Source: Rhodobacteraceae bacterium F11138
GTDB taxonomy: Bacteria; Pseudomonadota; Alphaproteobacteria; Rhodobacterales; Rhodobacteraceae
DNA length: 64,000 bases
Direction: 5' to 3'
Assembly (NCBI GenBank): GCA_016521575.1
Contig: JAEKDP010000001.1
Span: 601,894-665,893 of the forward strand
Position 1 is the stretch's first letter. The number at the start of each line of letters is the position of its first letter. The notes beneath the pieces are model-generated. The model did no database searches. It was not told where the DNA came from and was given only the letters and a program-made list of their open reading frames with translations. Made by a program: the position numbers and the translations under genes. Below are positions 16,789 to 27,208 of this stretch, in pieces.

Positions 16789-17999
16789 CGCGGCCCGCCG
16801 CTCTGGTGATCGGTGGCGGTCCCGCCGGGTTGATGGCGGCAACCGAACTGGCGCGCGCGGGGTGTTCGGTGTCACTGGCCGAAGCCAAGCCTTCGGTCGG
16901 CCGCAAGTTTCTGATGGCGGGCAAGTCCGGCCTGAACCTGACGATGGACGTGCCGCCTGAACAGCTGCTGGGTGCCTATGACGAGGCGGCGGATTGGTTG
17001 GCACCGATCATTTCGGAATGCGATGCCGGGCAGGTTCAGGCCTGGGCCCGCGATCTGGGGCAGGACCTGTTCACGGGCAGCACCGGGCGGGTGTTTCCGG
17101 TTGCCATGAAGGCCAGCCCGCTGTTGCGGGCCTGGCTGGCGCAGCTGGATGGTCTGGGCGTTGCGCGGCACACGCGGTGGCGCTGGACCGGATGGGGCGC
17201 GCAAGACGCTGCCCGATTTGACACGCCCGAGGGCGAGGTCACTTGCCGCGCCGATGTCACTGTGTTGGCTTTGGGCGGGGCCAGTTGGGCGCGGTTGGGA
17301 TCGGACGGCCATTGGGCCGGTCTGTTGGCGGAACGCGGGGTATCTGTGGCACCCTTTGCGGCGGCCAATGCCGGTATCCGGGTTGTCTGGTCGGACCACA
17401 TGCAGCCGATGCTGGGGCAACCGCTGAAAGGGATCGCCATGCGCGCGGGTGATCTGACCGTTCGGGGTGAGGCGGTGATTTCGCGGCGTGGTCTGGAAGG
17501 CGGTGGCGTTTACGGCATCAGCAAGGCGGTGCGGCAGGGCGCGGCGCTGACTGTGGATCTGGTGCCCGATCTGACCACCCCGGATCTGATCGACCGCCTG
17601 TCACGGCCCCGGGGCAAGGTCAGCCTGTCCAACCATTTGCGCCGGCTTCTGAAACTGGGACCGGCGCGCACCGCCCTGTTGCAGGAATTCGGCCGCCCCT
17701 TGCCCGCCGATGCCGCCGCCCTGGCGCGGCTGATCAAGGCGTTGCCGGTGCGCCATGCCGGGTTGCGCCCGATGGACGAGGCAATCTCAACGGCCGGAGG
17801 GGTCACGCGCGCTGCATTGACCGATGGGCTGATGCTGCGCGCCATGCCCGGCGTGTTCTGCGCCGGGGAAATGCTGGACTGGGAGGCACCGACAGGCGGA
17901 TATCTGTTGACCGCCTGTCTGGCCACAGGGCGTTGGGCAGGGCGCGCGGCCTCTGCCCATGCGGGGCTTAAACCCCGTCCAGCAGCCGCACCCGTTTGA
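16785..17999 (+). CDS. HI0933-like FAD-dependent oxidoreductase (TIGR03862-type)
   Basis: This 404-residue flavoprotein has an N-terminal dinucleotide-binding motif (VIGGGPAGLMAATELARAG), then VGRKFLMAGKSGLNLT, typical of the HI0933/BaiN group. The C terminus has FCAGEMLDWEAPTGGYLLTACLATG, where FAD closes the fold. The reaction is unknown. It is translationally coupled to mscS, and its 3' end overlaps the convergent GST gene by 32 bp. Confidence 0.85.
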   Translation: MTRPAALVIGGGPAGLMAATELARAGCSVSLAEAKPSVGRKFLMAGKSGLNLTMDVPPEQLLGAYDEAADWLAPIISECDAGQVQAWARDLGQDLFTGSTGRVFPVAMKASPLLRAWLAQLDGLGVARHTRWRWTGWGAQDAARFDTPEGEVTCRADVTVLALGGASWARLGSDGHWAGLLAERGVSVAPFAAANAGIRVVWSDHMQPMLGQPLKGIAMRAGDLTVRGEAVISRRGLEGGGVYGISKAVRQGAALTVDLVPDLTTPDLIDRLSRPRGKVSLSNHLRRLLKLGPARTALLQEFGRPLPADAAALARLIKALPVRHAGLRPMDEAISTAGGVTRAALTDGLMLRAMPGVFCAGEMLDWEAPTGGYLLTACLATGRWAGRAASAHAGLKPRPAAAPV

Positions 18000-18561
18000 A
18001 CGCCTCGCGCTGGCGCATGGTGTTGGCATATTCCGCCATCTTTTCGTTCCCGACCGGGAACTTGGCGCCGATTGCCCAGTTCAGACAATGGGTTGCGATG
18101 ATATCGGGAACGGTCATGGTGCCGCCCATCAGGAAAGGCCCCTGCAGCCGGTCGGCAAGCCGATCCAGGTTGCGGGAGAACTCCCATTTCAGACTGGGCT
18201 TCACCTCGGGAACCCGGTGTTCTTCGGGCAGCACGAAACTGTGCCGCGCGGCGGTCCACAACACGGCGTCGAGCTCGTCGATGATGCTATGGGTCAATGC
18301 GTCCTGATGCGCGCGCTCCAGACTGCCGGCGGCGAAGGTCAGCCGGTCATGTTTATCCGCCAGATAGCTCAGAATCGCGGTGGAATCGGTCAGCACGGCA
18401 TCGCCCTCGACCAGCACCGGGATCTTGCCCGAGGGGTTCAAGGCGATCACGGTGGAATCGCGTGGCTTACATGGGATGTATTCATAGGTTTGGCCCAGTT
18501 CCTCCAGCATCCAGAGGACTCGAAATGCGCGGCTGGCAGTTCCGCCATAGACTTTGTACAT
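17968..18561 (-). CDS. Glutathione S-transferase family protein
   Basis: This 197-residue GST has an N-terminal thioredoxin-like half with YGGTASRAFRVLWMLEELG and the glutathione-contact turn NPSGKIPVLVEGDAVLTDSTAILSYLA. A C-terminal helical half ends with TVPDIIATHCLNWAI. ATG 18561 gives the family N terminus; a longer frame to 18627 runs into the holA end. The substrate is unknown. It is downstream of holA on the same strand. Confidence 0.88.
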   Translation of the reverse strand: MYKVYGGTASRAFRVLWMLEELGQTYEYIPCKPRDSTVIALNPSGKIPVLVEGDAVLTDSTAILSYLADKHDRLTFAAGSLERAHQDALTHSIIDELDAVLWTAARHSFVLPEEHRVPEVKPSLKWEFSRNLDRLADRLQGPFLMGGTMTVPDIIATHCLNWAIGAKFPVGNEKMAEYANTMRQREAFKRVRLLDGV

Positions 18562-18627
18562 GCCTGTGCTCCTGGTTTTCGGTTTCGCTATGTGGTCTGA
18601 TGATTGGCCCTGCGCGTCATGAGACAA

Positions 18628-19656
18628 TCAGCGGGCCTTGCCCAGCATGGCCAGGCGGATCAGAGCGCGTTCCATCACCGCCATCGCCGGAGCCGTCTGT
18701 CCGGCCGAACGCAGTTGCAGGTCGGTATCGGTCAACAGGCTCAGCGCTTTTTGCAGTTGATCCGGCCCCCAGGCCTGGGCCTGGCGCAGAATCTGGTCGC
18801 GGCGCGCACCATAGACCGGGGGGCGCAACCGTCCGACGCCCGCAGCCGGGCCTCCGGGGTCGGATGCGGCCATATAGAGGGTGCGGAAATGCCGGGTTGC
18901 GCCGATGCACAGCCCCACCGCATTGCTGCCCTGTGCCTGCAGGCGGCGGATCAGCGGACCGATCTCGCCCGCGCGCATGTCGGCCACCACGTTCAGCACG
19001 TCGTCCAGTCCCGCCTCGGTCGATTGTGGCGCACAGGCGGCGATATCGGCCAGCGACAGCGGATTGGTGTCTTCCAGTTTGAACAGCGACAGCTTTTCGA
19101 CCGTCTGGGTGAAATCCCCCGGCCCCAGCGACGCCGCCAGATCACTCAATGCGGCCATGCAGTCGTCGGGCACTGCGGTCAATCCGGCCTGTGACAGGAT
19201 GCGTTCGATTTCGGCCCGTCCGGGCGGGTCGTCATACAGCCCCACGGCAAAGCTGTTGCGGTCGTTCTCGAACGTCTTGCGCAGTTTCGAACTGGCCTTG
19301 AGCGCGCCCGCTGTCACGATGATCTGCGCATCGCCCGGGCGCCAATCCTGCAGCGCGGCCTGGAAGGCCGGGGTCGTTGCGTCGGTCGCGGTTTCCACGA
19401 ACACCGCGCGCGCGCCGGGAAAGAACCCCACGGCCTTGACCGCGTCCGTCAATTGCGCCGGATCGGCGCGCAGATCGGCACCGGGAATTCGGGTCAGGCG
19501 CATTTCCTCTTCGGCGGCAGGCCCCAGCAGCGCGGCGAGTAGTTGCTGGCGTTTCAGCGCGACCCGCATCGCATCGCCGCCATAGATCAGTACCCCGGCC
19601 TTGTCGGGGTCCGGCTTGGCAAAATAGCGGTCTGCGTTTCGCGCGGCCAGCTTCAT
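18628..19656 (-). CDS. holA: DNA polymerase III delta subunit
   Basis: HolA is the clamp-loader subunit that opens the beta clamp. The 342-residue product has the family features: a start such as KPDPDKAGVLIYGGDAMRVALKRQQLL, a DDPPGRAEIERILSQAGL helical lid and the C-terminal collar region with RDQILRQAQAWGPDQLQKALSLLTDTDLQLRS. It overlaps the lptE stop by 4 bp and completes the leuS-lptE-holA order common in alphaproteobacteria. Confidence 0.92.
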   Translation of the reverse strand: MKLAARNADRYFAKPDPDKAGVLIYGGDAMRVALKRQQLLAALLGPAAEEEMRLTRIPGADLRADPAQLTDAVKAVGFFPGARAVFVETATDATTPAFQAALQDWRPGDAQIIVTAGALKASSKLRKTFENDRNSFAVGLYDDPPGRAEIERILSQAGLTAVPDDCMAALSDLAASLGPGDFTQTVEKLSLFKLEDTNPLSLADIAACAPQSTEAGLDDVLNVVADMRAGEIGPLIRRLQAQGSNAVGLCIGATRHFRTLYMAASDPGGPAAGVGRLRPPVYGARRDQILRQAQAWGPDQLQKALSLLTDTDLQLRSAGQTAPAMAVMERALIRLAMLGKAR

Positions 19657-20138
19657 TCCGGCAGATCCACGGTTGCATACAGACGGCGGGTAAGCTGATC
19701 GGCGAGCATGATCATCAGCCGTTCACGCGCATCCCGTTGCGCGGCCAGGGTTTCCGCCGTGTTGCCGCTGGCGGAATATCCGGTGAAATCGCTGATCGAG
19801 CCGGCAGTAACGACCTGTTCGTTGTCCAGCCGCAGCAATTTGTACCCGGCCGACCCGAGGACGCTGTAAAAGGTGATGTCCCCCGACGCGGTCACCGCCT
19901 GGCCCTGAATGCCGGTCTCCAGCACGATGGACAGCCGATATTCGGGGGCGGCCGAGCGGCCCAGTTGCTCTTCGAGTCGCCGCACCAGAAAATAGGTGTT
20001 CACACCGTCGGGCGCATCGACCCTTATCTTGCCATAAAGCGCATTTGCCGACTCGCCGGGCGCATAGACCGGCTCAAAGCCGCAAGCGGCCAATGCAACC
20101 CCGCCCAGCAGGATTGCGCGGCGGTCAAACAACGACAT
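19653..20138 (-). CDS. lptE: LPS-assembly lipoprotein LptE
   Basis: This is a 161-residue lipoprotein with a signal ending in the lipobox LAAC and a short conserved GFEPVYAP following. It matches LptE by length, the middle [14 protein letters not shown] segment, and position between leuS and holA. LptE plugs the LptD barrel and helps place LPS in the outer leaflet. It overlaps leuS by 14 bp, so it is cotranscribed. Confidence 0.9.
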   Translation of the reverse strand: MSLFDRRAILLGGVALAACGFEPVYAPGESANALYGKIRVDAPDGVNTYFLVRRLEEQLGRSAAPEYRLSIVLETGIQGQAVTASGDITFYSVLGSAGYKLLRLDNEQVVTAGSISDFTGYSASGNTAETLAAQRDARERLMIMLADQLTRRLYATVDLPE

Positions 20139-22659
20139 TGACGATTCGGCCCGGCACCACGATCACCTTCTTTGGTGCCGCGCCGTCCAAGGCCCTTTGC
20201 ACCGCATCGACGGCCAGGGCCGATTTCTCGATCTCGTCCTTGGGCATGTCCCGCGGAAGATCGATTTCGGCGCGGCGCTTGCCGTTGATCTGGATCGGCA
20301 AGGTTACGGTATCCTCGATCAGCATCGTTTCATCCGCCACCGGCCAGGGCGCGGTCGCGATCAGCCCCTCGCCGCCCTGCCGCGCCCAAATGTCTTCGGA
20401 CAGGTGCGGGGTCATGGGCGACATCAACTGGGCCAGGGTCTTGATGGCCTGCTGCTGCGCGGATTTCCCGGCCTTGGATTTCGCCAGCGTGTTGGTGAAC
20501 CCATACAGCTTGGCGATGGCCGCGTTGAAGCCAAAGCTTTCCACGCCCTGGGTCACGTCGAAGATCGCCTTGTGCATGGCGCGCAACAGGTCTTCGTCGC
20601 CGTCGCCGGTTTCGTCGGGCAGGCTGGCGATCCGTTCTGACAGGGACCAGACCCGTCCCAGGTGCTTGAACGCAGCCTCGGCACCGGATGCGGTCCATTC
20701 CACGTCCCGCTCCGGCGGGCTGTCGGACAGCACGAACCAGCGCGCCGTATCCGCGCCATAGGCGCCGATGATGTTGATTGGATCGACCACGTTTTTCTTG
20801 GACTTCGACATTTTGGCCGATGGGATGACTTCGACCTCGGTTCCGTCGGCCAGTTTGCCGTCGGTGACATCTTCGGGCAGGTGATACACCGGGCGGCCGC
20901 GCGCATCGCGGGTCTGATAGATTTCATGCGTGACCATGCCCTGGGTGAACAGCGCGTCAAACGGTTCGATCGCCTTTTTCGGCAAATGGCCGGTGATCTG
21001 CATGGCGCGGGCGAAGAAGCGCGAATACAGCAGGTGCAGGATCGCGTGTTCGATGCCGCCGATGTATTGATCGACGTTCATCCAGTATTCGGCATCGGCC
21101 ATTTTGGTGGGTGTGTCTGCATGCGGCGCGGTAAAGCGGGCAAAATACCAAGACGAATCAACGAACGTGTCCATGGTGTCGGTTTCGCGTGTCGCCGGGC
21201 CACCACAGGACGGGCAGGCACAGTCGCGCCAGGTCGGGTGCCGGTCCAGCGGGTTGCCGGGGATGTCAAAGGTCACGTCATCGGGCAGGCGGACGGGCAG
21301 GTTTTCCTTGGCCTCGGGCACCACGCCGCAGCTGTCGCAATGCACCACCGGAATCGGACAACCCCAGTAGCGTTGCCGCGACAATCCCCAATCGCGCAGG
21401 CGGAAATTGGTCACGCCCTTGCCCCAGCCCTGTTTCTCGGCCAGCTCGATGGTGGCGTCGATGGCTTCCTGGCCCGTCGCCACATCCAGTCCGGCGAAAT
21501 GATCCAGCCACTTCACCCGCTCGGTTTTCGGCGGCACGAAGGCTTCGGCATCGACCGGCTTGGGGTCGTCCAGCGACAGGAACGTGTCCCGCACCGGCAG
21601 ATCGTATTTGCGGCAGAAATCAAGGTCGCGCTGGTCGTGCGCGGGGCAGGCAAAGATCGCGCCGGTGCCGTAATCCATCAGGATGAAATTGGCGATCCAG
21701 ACCGGCAGTTCCCAGTTGGGATCAAGCGGGTGTTTGACTGTCAGGCCGGTGTCAAAGCCCAGTTTTTCCGCCTTTTCCAAAGCCTCTGCGGTGGTGCCGC
21801 CCCGGCGGCATTTCGCAACGAATTCAGCGATTTCCGGGTTTCCCGCTTCCAGTTGGCGGGCAATGGGATGATCCGGCGAGATACCGACGAAAGACGCGCC
21901 CATCAATGTGTCGGGGCGGGTCGTGTAGACGGTGATGGGATCGCCGCCATCGGTGCGGTCGAACGAAAATTCCAGGCCCCGGGATTTGCCGATCCAGTTC
22001 TCCTGCATCAGCCGCACCTTGGCGGGCCAGTTTTCCAGACCGTCCAGCGCATCAAGCAATTCTTCGGAAAAGTCGCTGATCCGGAAGAACCATTGCGTCA
22101 GCTCGCGGCGTTCCACATCCGCGCCCGAGCGCCAGCCCTTGCCGTCGATCACCTGTTCGTTGGCCAGCACGGTCATGTCCACCGGGTCCCAGTTGACCAC
22201 CGCGTTCTTGCGATAGACCAGCCCGGCGTCCAGCATATCCAGAAACAGCGCCTGCTGCTGGCCATAATATTCGGGATCACAAGTGGCGAATTCGCGCGAC
22301 CAGTCGATGGAGAGACCCAAGGGTTTCATCTGACCGCGCATGTCGGCGATATTGTCATAGGTCCAGGTCTTGGGATGACCGCCGATGGCCATGGCCGCAT
22401 TCTCGGCGGGCATTCCGAACGCATCCCAACCCATCGGGTGCAACACGTTGTGCCCGGTCGCGATCTTGTAGCGCGCGATCACATCGCCCATGGTGTAGTT
22501 ACGCACATGCCCCATATGGATGCGGCCCGACGGGTAGGGAAACATTTCAAGCACATAGTATTTGGGGCGGTCCGTGGTCCGGCTGGCCCTGAAGATCCCG
22601 GCCTTGTCCCAGGCCTGTTGCCATTTCGCTTCGATTTCGGCGGCGCTGTATCGCGACAT
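20125..22659 (-). CDS. leuS: Leucyl-tRNA synthetase
   Basis: This 844-residue class I synthetase has the HIGH motif variant HMGH near residue 48, an editing-domain insert with [15 protein letters not shown], the zinc-like CxxC...CxxC segment (CACPSCGG) and KMSKSKKN near residue 620. It charges tRNA-Leu with leucine. It heads the leuS-lptE-holA operon. Confidence 0.97.
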   Translation of the reverse strand: MSRYSAAEIEAKWQQAWDKAGIFRASRTTDRPKYYVLEMFPYPSGRIHMGHVRNYTMGDVIARYKIATGHNVLHPMGWDAFGMPAENAAMAIGGHPKTWTYDNIADMRGQMKPLGLSIDWSREFATCDPEYYGQQQALFLDMLDAGLVYRKNAVVNWDPVDMTVLANEQVIDGKGWRSGADVERRELTQWFFRISDFSEELLDALDGLENWPAKVRLMQENWIGKSRGLEFSFDRTDGGDPITVYTTRPDTLMGASFVGISPDHPIARQLEAGNPEIAEFVAKCRRGGTTAEALEKAEKLGFDTGLTVKHPLDPNWELPVWIANFILMDYGTGAIFACPAHDQRDLDFCRKYDLPVRDTFLSLDDPKPVDAEAFVPPKTERVKWLDHFAGLDVATGQEAIDATIELAEKQGWGKGVTNFRLRDWGLSRQRYWGCPIPVVHCDSCGVVPEAKENLPVRLPDDVTFDIPGNPLDRHPTWRDCACPSCGGPATRETDTMDTFVDSSWYFARFTAPHADTPTKMADAEYWMNVDQYIGGIEHAILHLLYSRFFARAMQITGHLPKKAIEPFDALFTQGMVTHEIYQTRDARGRPVYHLPEDVTDGKLADGTEVEVIPSAKMSKSKKNVVDPINIIGAYGADTARWFVLSDSPPERDVEWTASGAEAAFKHLGRVWSLSERIASLPDETGDGDEDLLRAMHKAIFDVTQGVESFGFNAAIAKLYGFTNTLAKSKAGKSAQQQAIKTLAQLMSPMTPHLSEDIWARQGGEGLIATAPWPVADETMLIEDTVTLPIQINGKRRAEIDLPRDMPKDEIEKSALAVDAVQRALDGAAPKKVIVVPGRIVNVVV

Positions 22660-22730
22660 GAAAGCGGTCCTTTGACTGAAAACGCCGGGCAGAAACCCGG
22701 CGCGATATTGTTATGTTCGTGTCCGGCGGA

Positions 22731-23237
22731 TCAGAGCCTGGCGTCGTTGACCCGCAACTGCCGGGCGCGCGACAGGATCGCATCCTCGACGGCGCGGGTG
22801 GTGCCAGCACTGACCGGCCCGCCCTTGGTATGCAATGCGACGGTCAGCGACCGCGCATCCAGTGCCGGGTCCTTGATGTGCACGGTCGCGCGATAGCTGC
22901 GGCCCCCGCCCGGCGGGGTTCCGTACCCGGTGATGATGACTCCGGTGAAAGGATCGACATCCGAAACCGGCAGGAAGTTGAGCACCTCCAGCGATGCGGC
23001 CCAGAGATAGCGATTCACATTGACGGTCTGTTCTGTCGTGTTCGGCCCGAAGATATCCCATATGGTTGAGCCGCCCGCGCCCGTGAAACCGGCCGATTCC
23101 GGGTTTTGATTCACGAAATCCGTCGGCTCGGGGGCGGTCGCCAGCCTTTCGTTCCCGGACCGCCGATTGCCGCAGCCCGTCAGAGCCAGGCAAAGCGATG
23201 CGACCAGTACAACCTTCAGTCCGTTATGCAGCGTCAT
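22731..23237 (-). CDS. DUF3576 lipoprotein
   Basis: This 168-residue lipoprotein has a signal ending LALTGC and a mature domain with STIWDIFGPNTTEQTVNVNRYLWAASLEVLNFLPV, the core of the DUF3576 family found next to leuS in alphaproteobacteria. The function is unknown; it is probably an outer-membrane lipoprotein. ATG 23237 puts the signal at the start; a 16-residue extension to 23285 is possible but unlikely. It lies 71 bp upstream of leuS and may share its transcript. Confidence 0.85.
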   Translation of the reverse strand: MTLHNGLKVVLVASLCLALTGCGNRRSGNERLATAPEPTDFVNQNPESAGFTGAGGSTIWDIFGPNTTEQTVNVNRYLWAASLEVLNFLPVSDVDPFTGVIITGYGTPPGGGRSYRATVHIKDPALDARSLTVALHTKGGPVSAGTTRAVEDAILSRARQLRVNDARL

Positions 23238-23523
23238 CACGAATTCCCGATACAGAGTTGCAAAGGTTCCTACCCAAGCCTGCAATGTGGGGCAAGGGCT
23301 TAGTCGGGACCGCGCCCGCGCGACAATCCCGCGATGGCCCAGATGCCGTCCGCGTCAGAACGGTCGCGCGGCGGACTGTGGCAAAGCTGCACCAATCGAA
23401 ACGACTTTGCGACCGCCCAACCGCCAGCCCTTGCCAAGACGGGCCTGAAAAAGCGAAACCCCTGTCATACCCACGCCGGATTCCCCGGTTTGGGCGTATG
23501 ATTTGAAAACCGAGGGAAAAACT

Positions 23524-24672
23524 ATGAAAAAGGTTCTCTTCGCAACGACTGCGCTGATCGCTCTGGGCAGCATGGCAGCAGCAGACGTTCGCCTGAGCGG
23601 TTACGGCCGTTTCGGCCTGGACTGGAACGACGGCAACTCCAACGATCCTAACGATGCTTCGTACAACGGTGTCGACGAAACCACCGTCACCTCGCGTCTG
23701 CGTCTGCAGGTGGATATGTCGGCTGAAACCGACGGCGGTGTTGGCTTCAACGCACGCGTTCGTATGCAGGCTGAAAGCCGTGACAACGCGCCCCAAAGCA
23801 ACGGCGGCGCCCGCGTCGTTCGTGACGCAGCCGGTGCGGTTGTCACCGATGCCAACGGCAACCCGATCGTTGTTCGCCCGAATGACAACGGCTTCAACGG
23901 TGCCCGTTTCGGCGTGACCTATGGCGGTCTGGCCGTCAACGTCGGCAACATCATCGGCGCGGTTGAAAACGCACCTGGTCTGTACACCACCGGCACCCGC
24001 TCGGCTGGCACCGGTATCGACGGCATGGGCTTCAACAGCCTGGCCATCAAAGACGGCGGCTGGGACGCGTACAGCTCCGACGGTCAAGGCGCAAACGGCA
24101 TCGAAGCCCTGTACACCGTTGGCGGTTTCACCGGCCACATTTCGTACAGCGTCGACAATGACGATCTGGCCAGCTGGGATCCGGTAAACGGCATCGCAGT
24201 TCCGGGCGAAGAGCGTACCGCCATCATGCTGACCTACAGCTTTGGTGACTACTATGTGACCGGTGCCTATCAGGACTCCAACAACGGTCTGCAAGCCTCT
24301 GACGGCAAGGATCTGAACGATCTGTACTTCTTCGCCGCTGGCGGTGACTGGGGTCAGTTCGGTGCCAAGATCGCATACGGTTCGACCACTCTGACCGACT
24401 CCTGGACCATCGAAGGTAACATGGACATCGGCGCAGCCAGCAACGTTCTGGTCTGGATCAACGATGCCAGCGACAACAACTACACTGTCGGCGGCGGTTT
24501 CGCCAACGGTGGTGCTGACCTGGGTACCGACGGCACCAGCTGGGGTATCAACTACCAGTACGACCTGGGTGGCGGAACCACCTTCGTCGCCGGTTATGTC
24601 GACAGCGAAAACAAGCTGAATGGCGGTACCGACCAGAAGCAGTTCCAGGCCGGTGTGTACTTCAGCTTCTAA
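23524..24672 (+). CDS. Outer-membrane porin (Rhodobacter type)
   Basis: This 382-residue porin has signal MKKVLFATTALIALGSMAAA, then DVRLSGYGRFGLDW as the first strand. Alternating beta strands and acidic loops follow, with a C-terminal QFQAGVYFSF ending in the Phe needed for barrel assembly. It is a trimeric general-diffusion porin. Codon choice is strongly skewed to AAC, GAC, GGT, CGT and GTT, unlike neighbouring genes, which fits very high expression. ATG 23524 follows a GAGGGAAAAA ribosome site. A clear intrinsic terminator follows the stop. Confidence 0.95.
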   Translation: MKKVLFATTALIALGSMAAADVRLSGYGRFGLDWNDGNSNDPNDASYNGVDETTVTSRLRLQVDMSAETDGGVGFNARVRMQAESRDNAPQSNGGARVVRDAAGAVVTDANGNPIVVRPNDNGFNGARFGVTYGGLAVNVGNIIGAVENAPGLYTTGTRSAGTGIDGMGFNSLAIKDGGWDAYSSDGQGANGIEALYTVGGFTGHISYSVDNDDLASWDPVNGIAVPGEERTAIMLTYSFGDYYVTGAYQDSNNGLQASDGKDLNDLYFFAAGGDWGQFGAKIAYGSTTLTDSWTIEGNMDIGAASNVLVWINDASDNNYTVGGGFANGGADLGTDGTSWGINYQYDLGGGTTFVAGYVDSENKLNGGTDQKQFQAGVYFSF

Positions 24673-24698
24673 GCTGAACCGCAATTGACCTGAATTTT

Positions 24699-24730
24699 GG
24701 GCGGGCCTTCGTGGTCCGCCCTTTTCTTTT
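24699..24730 (+). terminator. Intrinsic terminator after the porin gene
   Basis: Arms GGGCGGGCC and GGTCCGCCC (9 pairs, one G-T) enclose a 5-nt loop and are followed by TTTTCTTTT. It lies 27 bp after the porin stop and isolates the porin transcript from yggS. Confidence 0.9.
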
Positions 24731-24777
24731 GCGCCGGTCTGGTGTTTCTGTCGGTGCAAACCACCTGCGAGGATCAG

Positions 24778-25440
24778 ATGCCGCTGCAAGATATCAAGAC
24801 CCGCATTTCCGCAGCCGAAACCGCCGCCGGGCGTCGGCCCGGATCGACGACGCTGATCGCGGTGTCCAAGGTTCAACCGTTAGAACGGGTTCAGGCGGTG
24901 CTGGAACAGGGGCAGCGGTGTTTCGGGGAAAACCGGGTTCAGGAAGCCGCCGGGAAATGGCCAGACTTCCGCGAGAAATTTGATGATATCGACTTGCATC
25001 TGATCGGCCCGTTGCAGACCAACAAGGCGCGGCAGGCGGTCGATCTGTGTCAGTCGATCCACACGCTGGATCGGCCCAAGCTGGCGAAAACGCTGGCAAG
25101 ACTGGCTCAGGAAAGCGGCAACTGCCCGGACATTTTCATCCAGGTGAACACCGGTGAGGAACCGCAAAAAGCCGGCGTTCTGCCCGGTGACGCCGACAGC
25201 TTTGTGGCGGAATGTCTGGCGTTGGATTTGCCCGTGCGCGGGCTGATGTGCATCCCCCCCGTGCAAGAGGAACCGGCGCTGCATTTCGCGTTGCTGGCAA
25301 AGATCGCCCGCCGCAACGGGTTGGACGGTCTGTCCATGGGCATGAGTTCCGATTTCGAAACCGCTATTGCCCTGGGGGCCACCCATGTCCGGGTCGGATC
25401 GGCGATCTTCGGCGAAAGAACCCCCGCCCCGGCCGCGTAG
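24778..25440 (+). CDS. YggS-family PLP homeostasis protein
   Basis: This 220-residue protein has the YggS/PLPHP signature: LIAVSKVQPLERVQAV with the PLP-lysine, FGENRVQEA, DLHLIGPLQTNKAR, and the C-terminal GLSMGMSSDFETAIALGATHVRVGSAIFG. It binds PLP without catalysis and buffers B6 and amino-acid pools. I chose ATG 24778 (GAGGATCAG before it); the frame opening at 24697 would include the porin terminator and is rejected. Confidence 0.93.
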   Translation: MPLQDIKTRISAAETAAGRRPGSTTLIAVSKVQPLERVQAVLEQGQRCFGENRVQEAAGKWPDFREKFDDIDLHLIGPLQTNKARQAVDLCQSIHTLDRPKLAKTLARLAQESGNCPDIFIQVNTGEEPQKAGVLPGDADSFVAECLALDLPVRGLMCIPPVQEEPALHFALLAKIARRNGLDGLSMGMSSDFETAIALGATHVRVGSAIFGERTPAPAA

Positions 25441-25446
25441 GACCCG

Positions 25447-25959
25447 TCAGGATCCAATTGTCGGCGCGGGCACGATCAGACGCGTACCCGGCGGTGCCAG
25501 CGCGGCGATTCGGTGCAGGTTCGCGCGTGACAGGGCGATGCAGCCTTCGGTCGGATATCCCGGGCGACGCCATTGATGGACAAAAATGGCCGAGCCCCGC
25601 CCCGGGGTCGCATCGGGCCAGTTCCAGTCCGTCAGCAGGATCAGATCATACAGCGGATCGGCCCGGCGCAGGCATTCGTGGCTGAATTCATGGGGCGCGC
25701 GCACCAAGTGATTGTAGTGTGCGTCCATTGAATCGTCCGACCACAGATCACCGGGCCGGATCGGTACGGCCCAGGGGGCCGGCCGCGCCATTCGGTCGGC
25801 GCGGTACAGCAATCCGGTGATGTGATGCGACCCGGCAGGTGTCGCGCCGTCGCCTTCCCTTTTGTTGGTGGACACGCCGCCACGACCGATGCTGCACGGC
25901 AACCGAACCCCGCGAAATCGCAACCCGCAGGGTGTCAGAACCATGTCTTGCGGATTCAC
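25447..25959 (-). CDS. L,D-transpeptidase (YkuD domain)
   Basis: This 170-residue protein has the YkuD pattern: an early [16 protein letters not shown] strand and the active-site stretch [18 protein letters not shown], where the His and Cys form the catalytic pair. It makes or edits peptidoglycan cross-links, though small cytoplasm-like members exist and no signal peptide is evident here. Its GTG start overlaps the ribA stop (GTGA), so the two are coupled. Confidence 0.85.
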   Translation of the reverse strand: MNPQDMVLTPCGLRFRGVRLPCSIGRGGVSTNKREGDGATPAGSHHITGLLYRADRMARPAPWAVPIRPGDLWSDDSMDAHYNHLVRAPHEFSHECLRRADPLYDLILLTDWNWPDATPGRGSAIFVHQWRRPGYPTEGCIALSRANLHRIAALAPPGTRLIVPAPTIGS

Positions 25960-27047
25960 AGAAGATGCCCTGACTTGGCCGCCTTGGTGGCCAGATAGCC
26001 GCGATTCTGTTCGGTTTCGCCGACTTTCAGGGGGACACGTTCGACAACGTGGATGCCGGTGTTTTCCATCATCGCAATCTTGGCCGGGTTGTTGGTCAGC
26101 AGCCGTACTGAAGAAAACCCCAAGGATTTCAGGATGTCCGATCCCAGTCTGAAATCGCGTTCGTCGTCTTCGAACCCCAGCCGATGGTTGGCCTGCACGG
26201 TGTCAAACCCCTGATCCTGCAAGAAGTAGGCCCGCATCTTGTTGGCCAGCCCGATGCCACGTCCTTCCTGATTCAGATACAGCAGAACGCCATTGCCTTC
26301 GGCCCCCATCTGGGCCAGCGCGGCGCGCAGCTGGGGGCCGCAGTCGCATTTCAGGCTGCCCAGGATGTCGCCGGTGAAACAGGCGGAATGCAGTCGCGCC
26401 AAGACGGGCTTTTCGCGGTCCGGACGCCCGACTTCGACGGCATAATGTTCTTCTCCGCCGTCCTCGGGGCGGTAGACGTGCAGACGCCCGGCTTGGGAAA
26501 CCTGCATTGGCAGGCGTGCGCTGACCACTGGGGACAAGGGGCTGCGATCCACCAGATGCGGTGCGGCCAGGGTGGCGTCGATCCGGGTCAGACCGTGACG
26601 GGCTGCGAATGCAGCGCCGTCCGGCACCGTGACCGTCACCACGGCGGGCAGCAGGCGCGCGGCCTTGGCCAGGGCAATTGCCGTCCGCGACAGCCCGGCG
26701 GTGCCATCGCGCAGCGCATTCAGCGGCCCCTTCATCGGGGCGATCAGATCGTCCGCCGGGTCCGCGATGGCCCGAACCCAGGCCGGGTCCGCATCCTCGG
26801 GCATGGTCACCCGGGCCAGATCACCGTCATACACCCGCGCCTTGAGCGTTTCCGCGCGCCGGGCGGTGATCGCGATCACCGGGGTCGGGTCAACGGCGCG
26901 AAGGTCGGCCAGGCGTTCGCTGTTCAAGGTTTCCGCCGCCAGGGCGAGAACCGCGCCTGAATCGTCTGTCAGCACGACGGGTACGCCCATGCGCAGATCG
27001 GCACGGGCGCGGGCCAGCAATTCGGTGATATCCGGGATCAGGCTCAT
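25956..27047 (-). CDS. ribA: GTP cyclohydrolase II, RibA family
   Basis: This 363-residue protein has the C-terminal GTP cyclohydrolase II domain: [18 protein letters not shown] (zinc cysteines), [12 protein letters not shown] (catalytic region) and [16 protein letters not shown]. The N-terminal 160 residues resemble a degenerate RibB-like domain, as in alphaproteobacterial RibA. It converts GTP to the first riboflavin precursor. ATG 27047 gives [11 protein letters not shown]; the frame extends to 27176 but would meet the divergent regulator. It is coupled to the L,D-transpeptidase gene. Confidence 0.88.
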   Translation of the reverse strand: MSLIPDITELLARARADLRMGVPVVLTDDSGAVLALAAETLNSERLADLRAVDPTPVIAITARRAETLKARVYDGDLARVTMPEDADPAWVRAIADPADDLIAPMKGPLNALRDGTAGLSRTAIALAKAARLLPAVVTVTVPDGAAFAARHGLTRIDATLAAPHLVDRSPLSPVVSARLPMQVSQAGRLHVYRPEDGGEEHYAVEVGRPDREKPVLARLHSACFTGDILGSLKCDCGPQLRAALAQMGAEGNGVLLYLNQEGRGIGLANKMRAYFLQDQGFDTVQANHRLGFEDDERDFRLGSDILKSLGFSSVRLLTNNPAKIAMMENTGIHVVERVPLKVGETEQNRGYLATKAAKSGHLL

Positions 27048-27208
27048 GATGGGGCAACCGCTCAGATTTTGGTTCTTCCTATGCGTTCTTCGCCGGAATG
27101 TGAAACAATTCCGCCGTCCCGGACACGAGCGCGTGAACCGATGCAGCATTTCTTGCCCAATCGCAATCTGACACACATCTGTGAATGGAACGACTGGAGA
27201 GCAACCCC

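Noticed and set aside
20662-22896. 744-residue plus-strand frame
   Set aside because: It is the antisense shadow of leuS.
24697-24777. N-terminal extension of YggS
   Set aside because: It would be encoded across the porin terminator and lacks a ribosome site; ATG 24778 has one.
23224-24876. 550-residue minus-strand Val/Ala/Asp-rich frame
   Set aside because: It is antisense to the porin. The porin has a signal peptide, barrel end and ribosome site; the open antisense is a by-product of codon bias.
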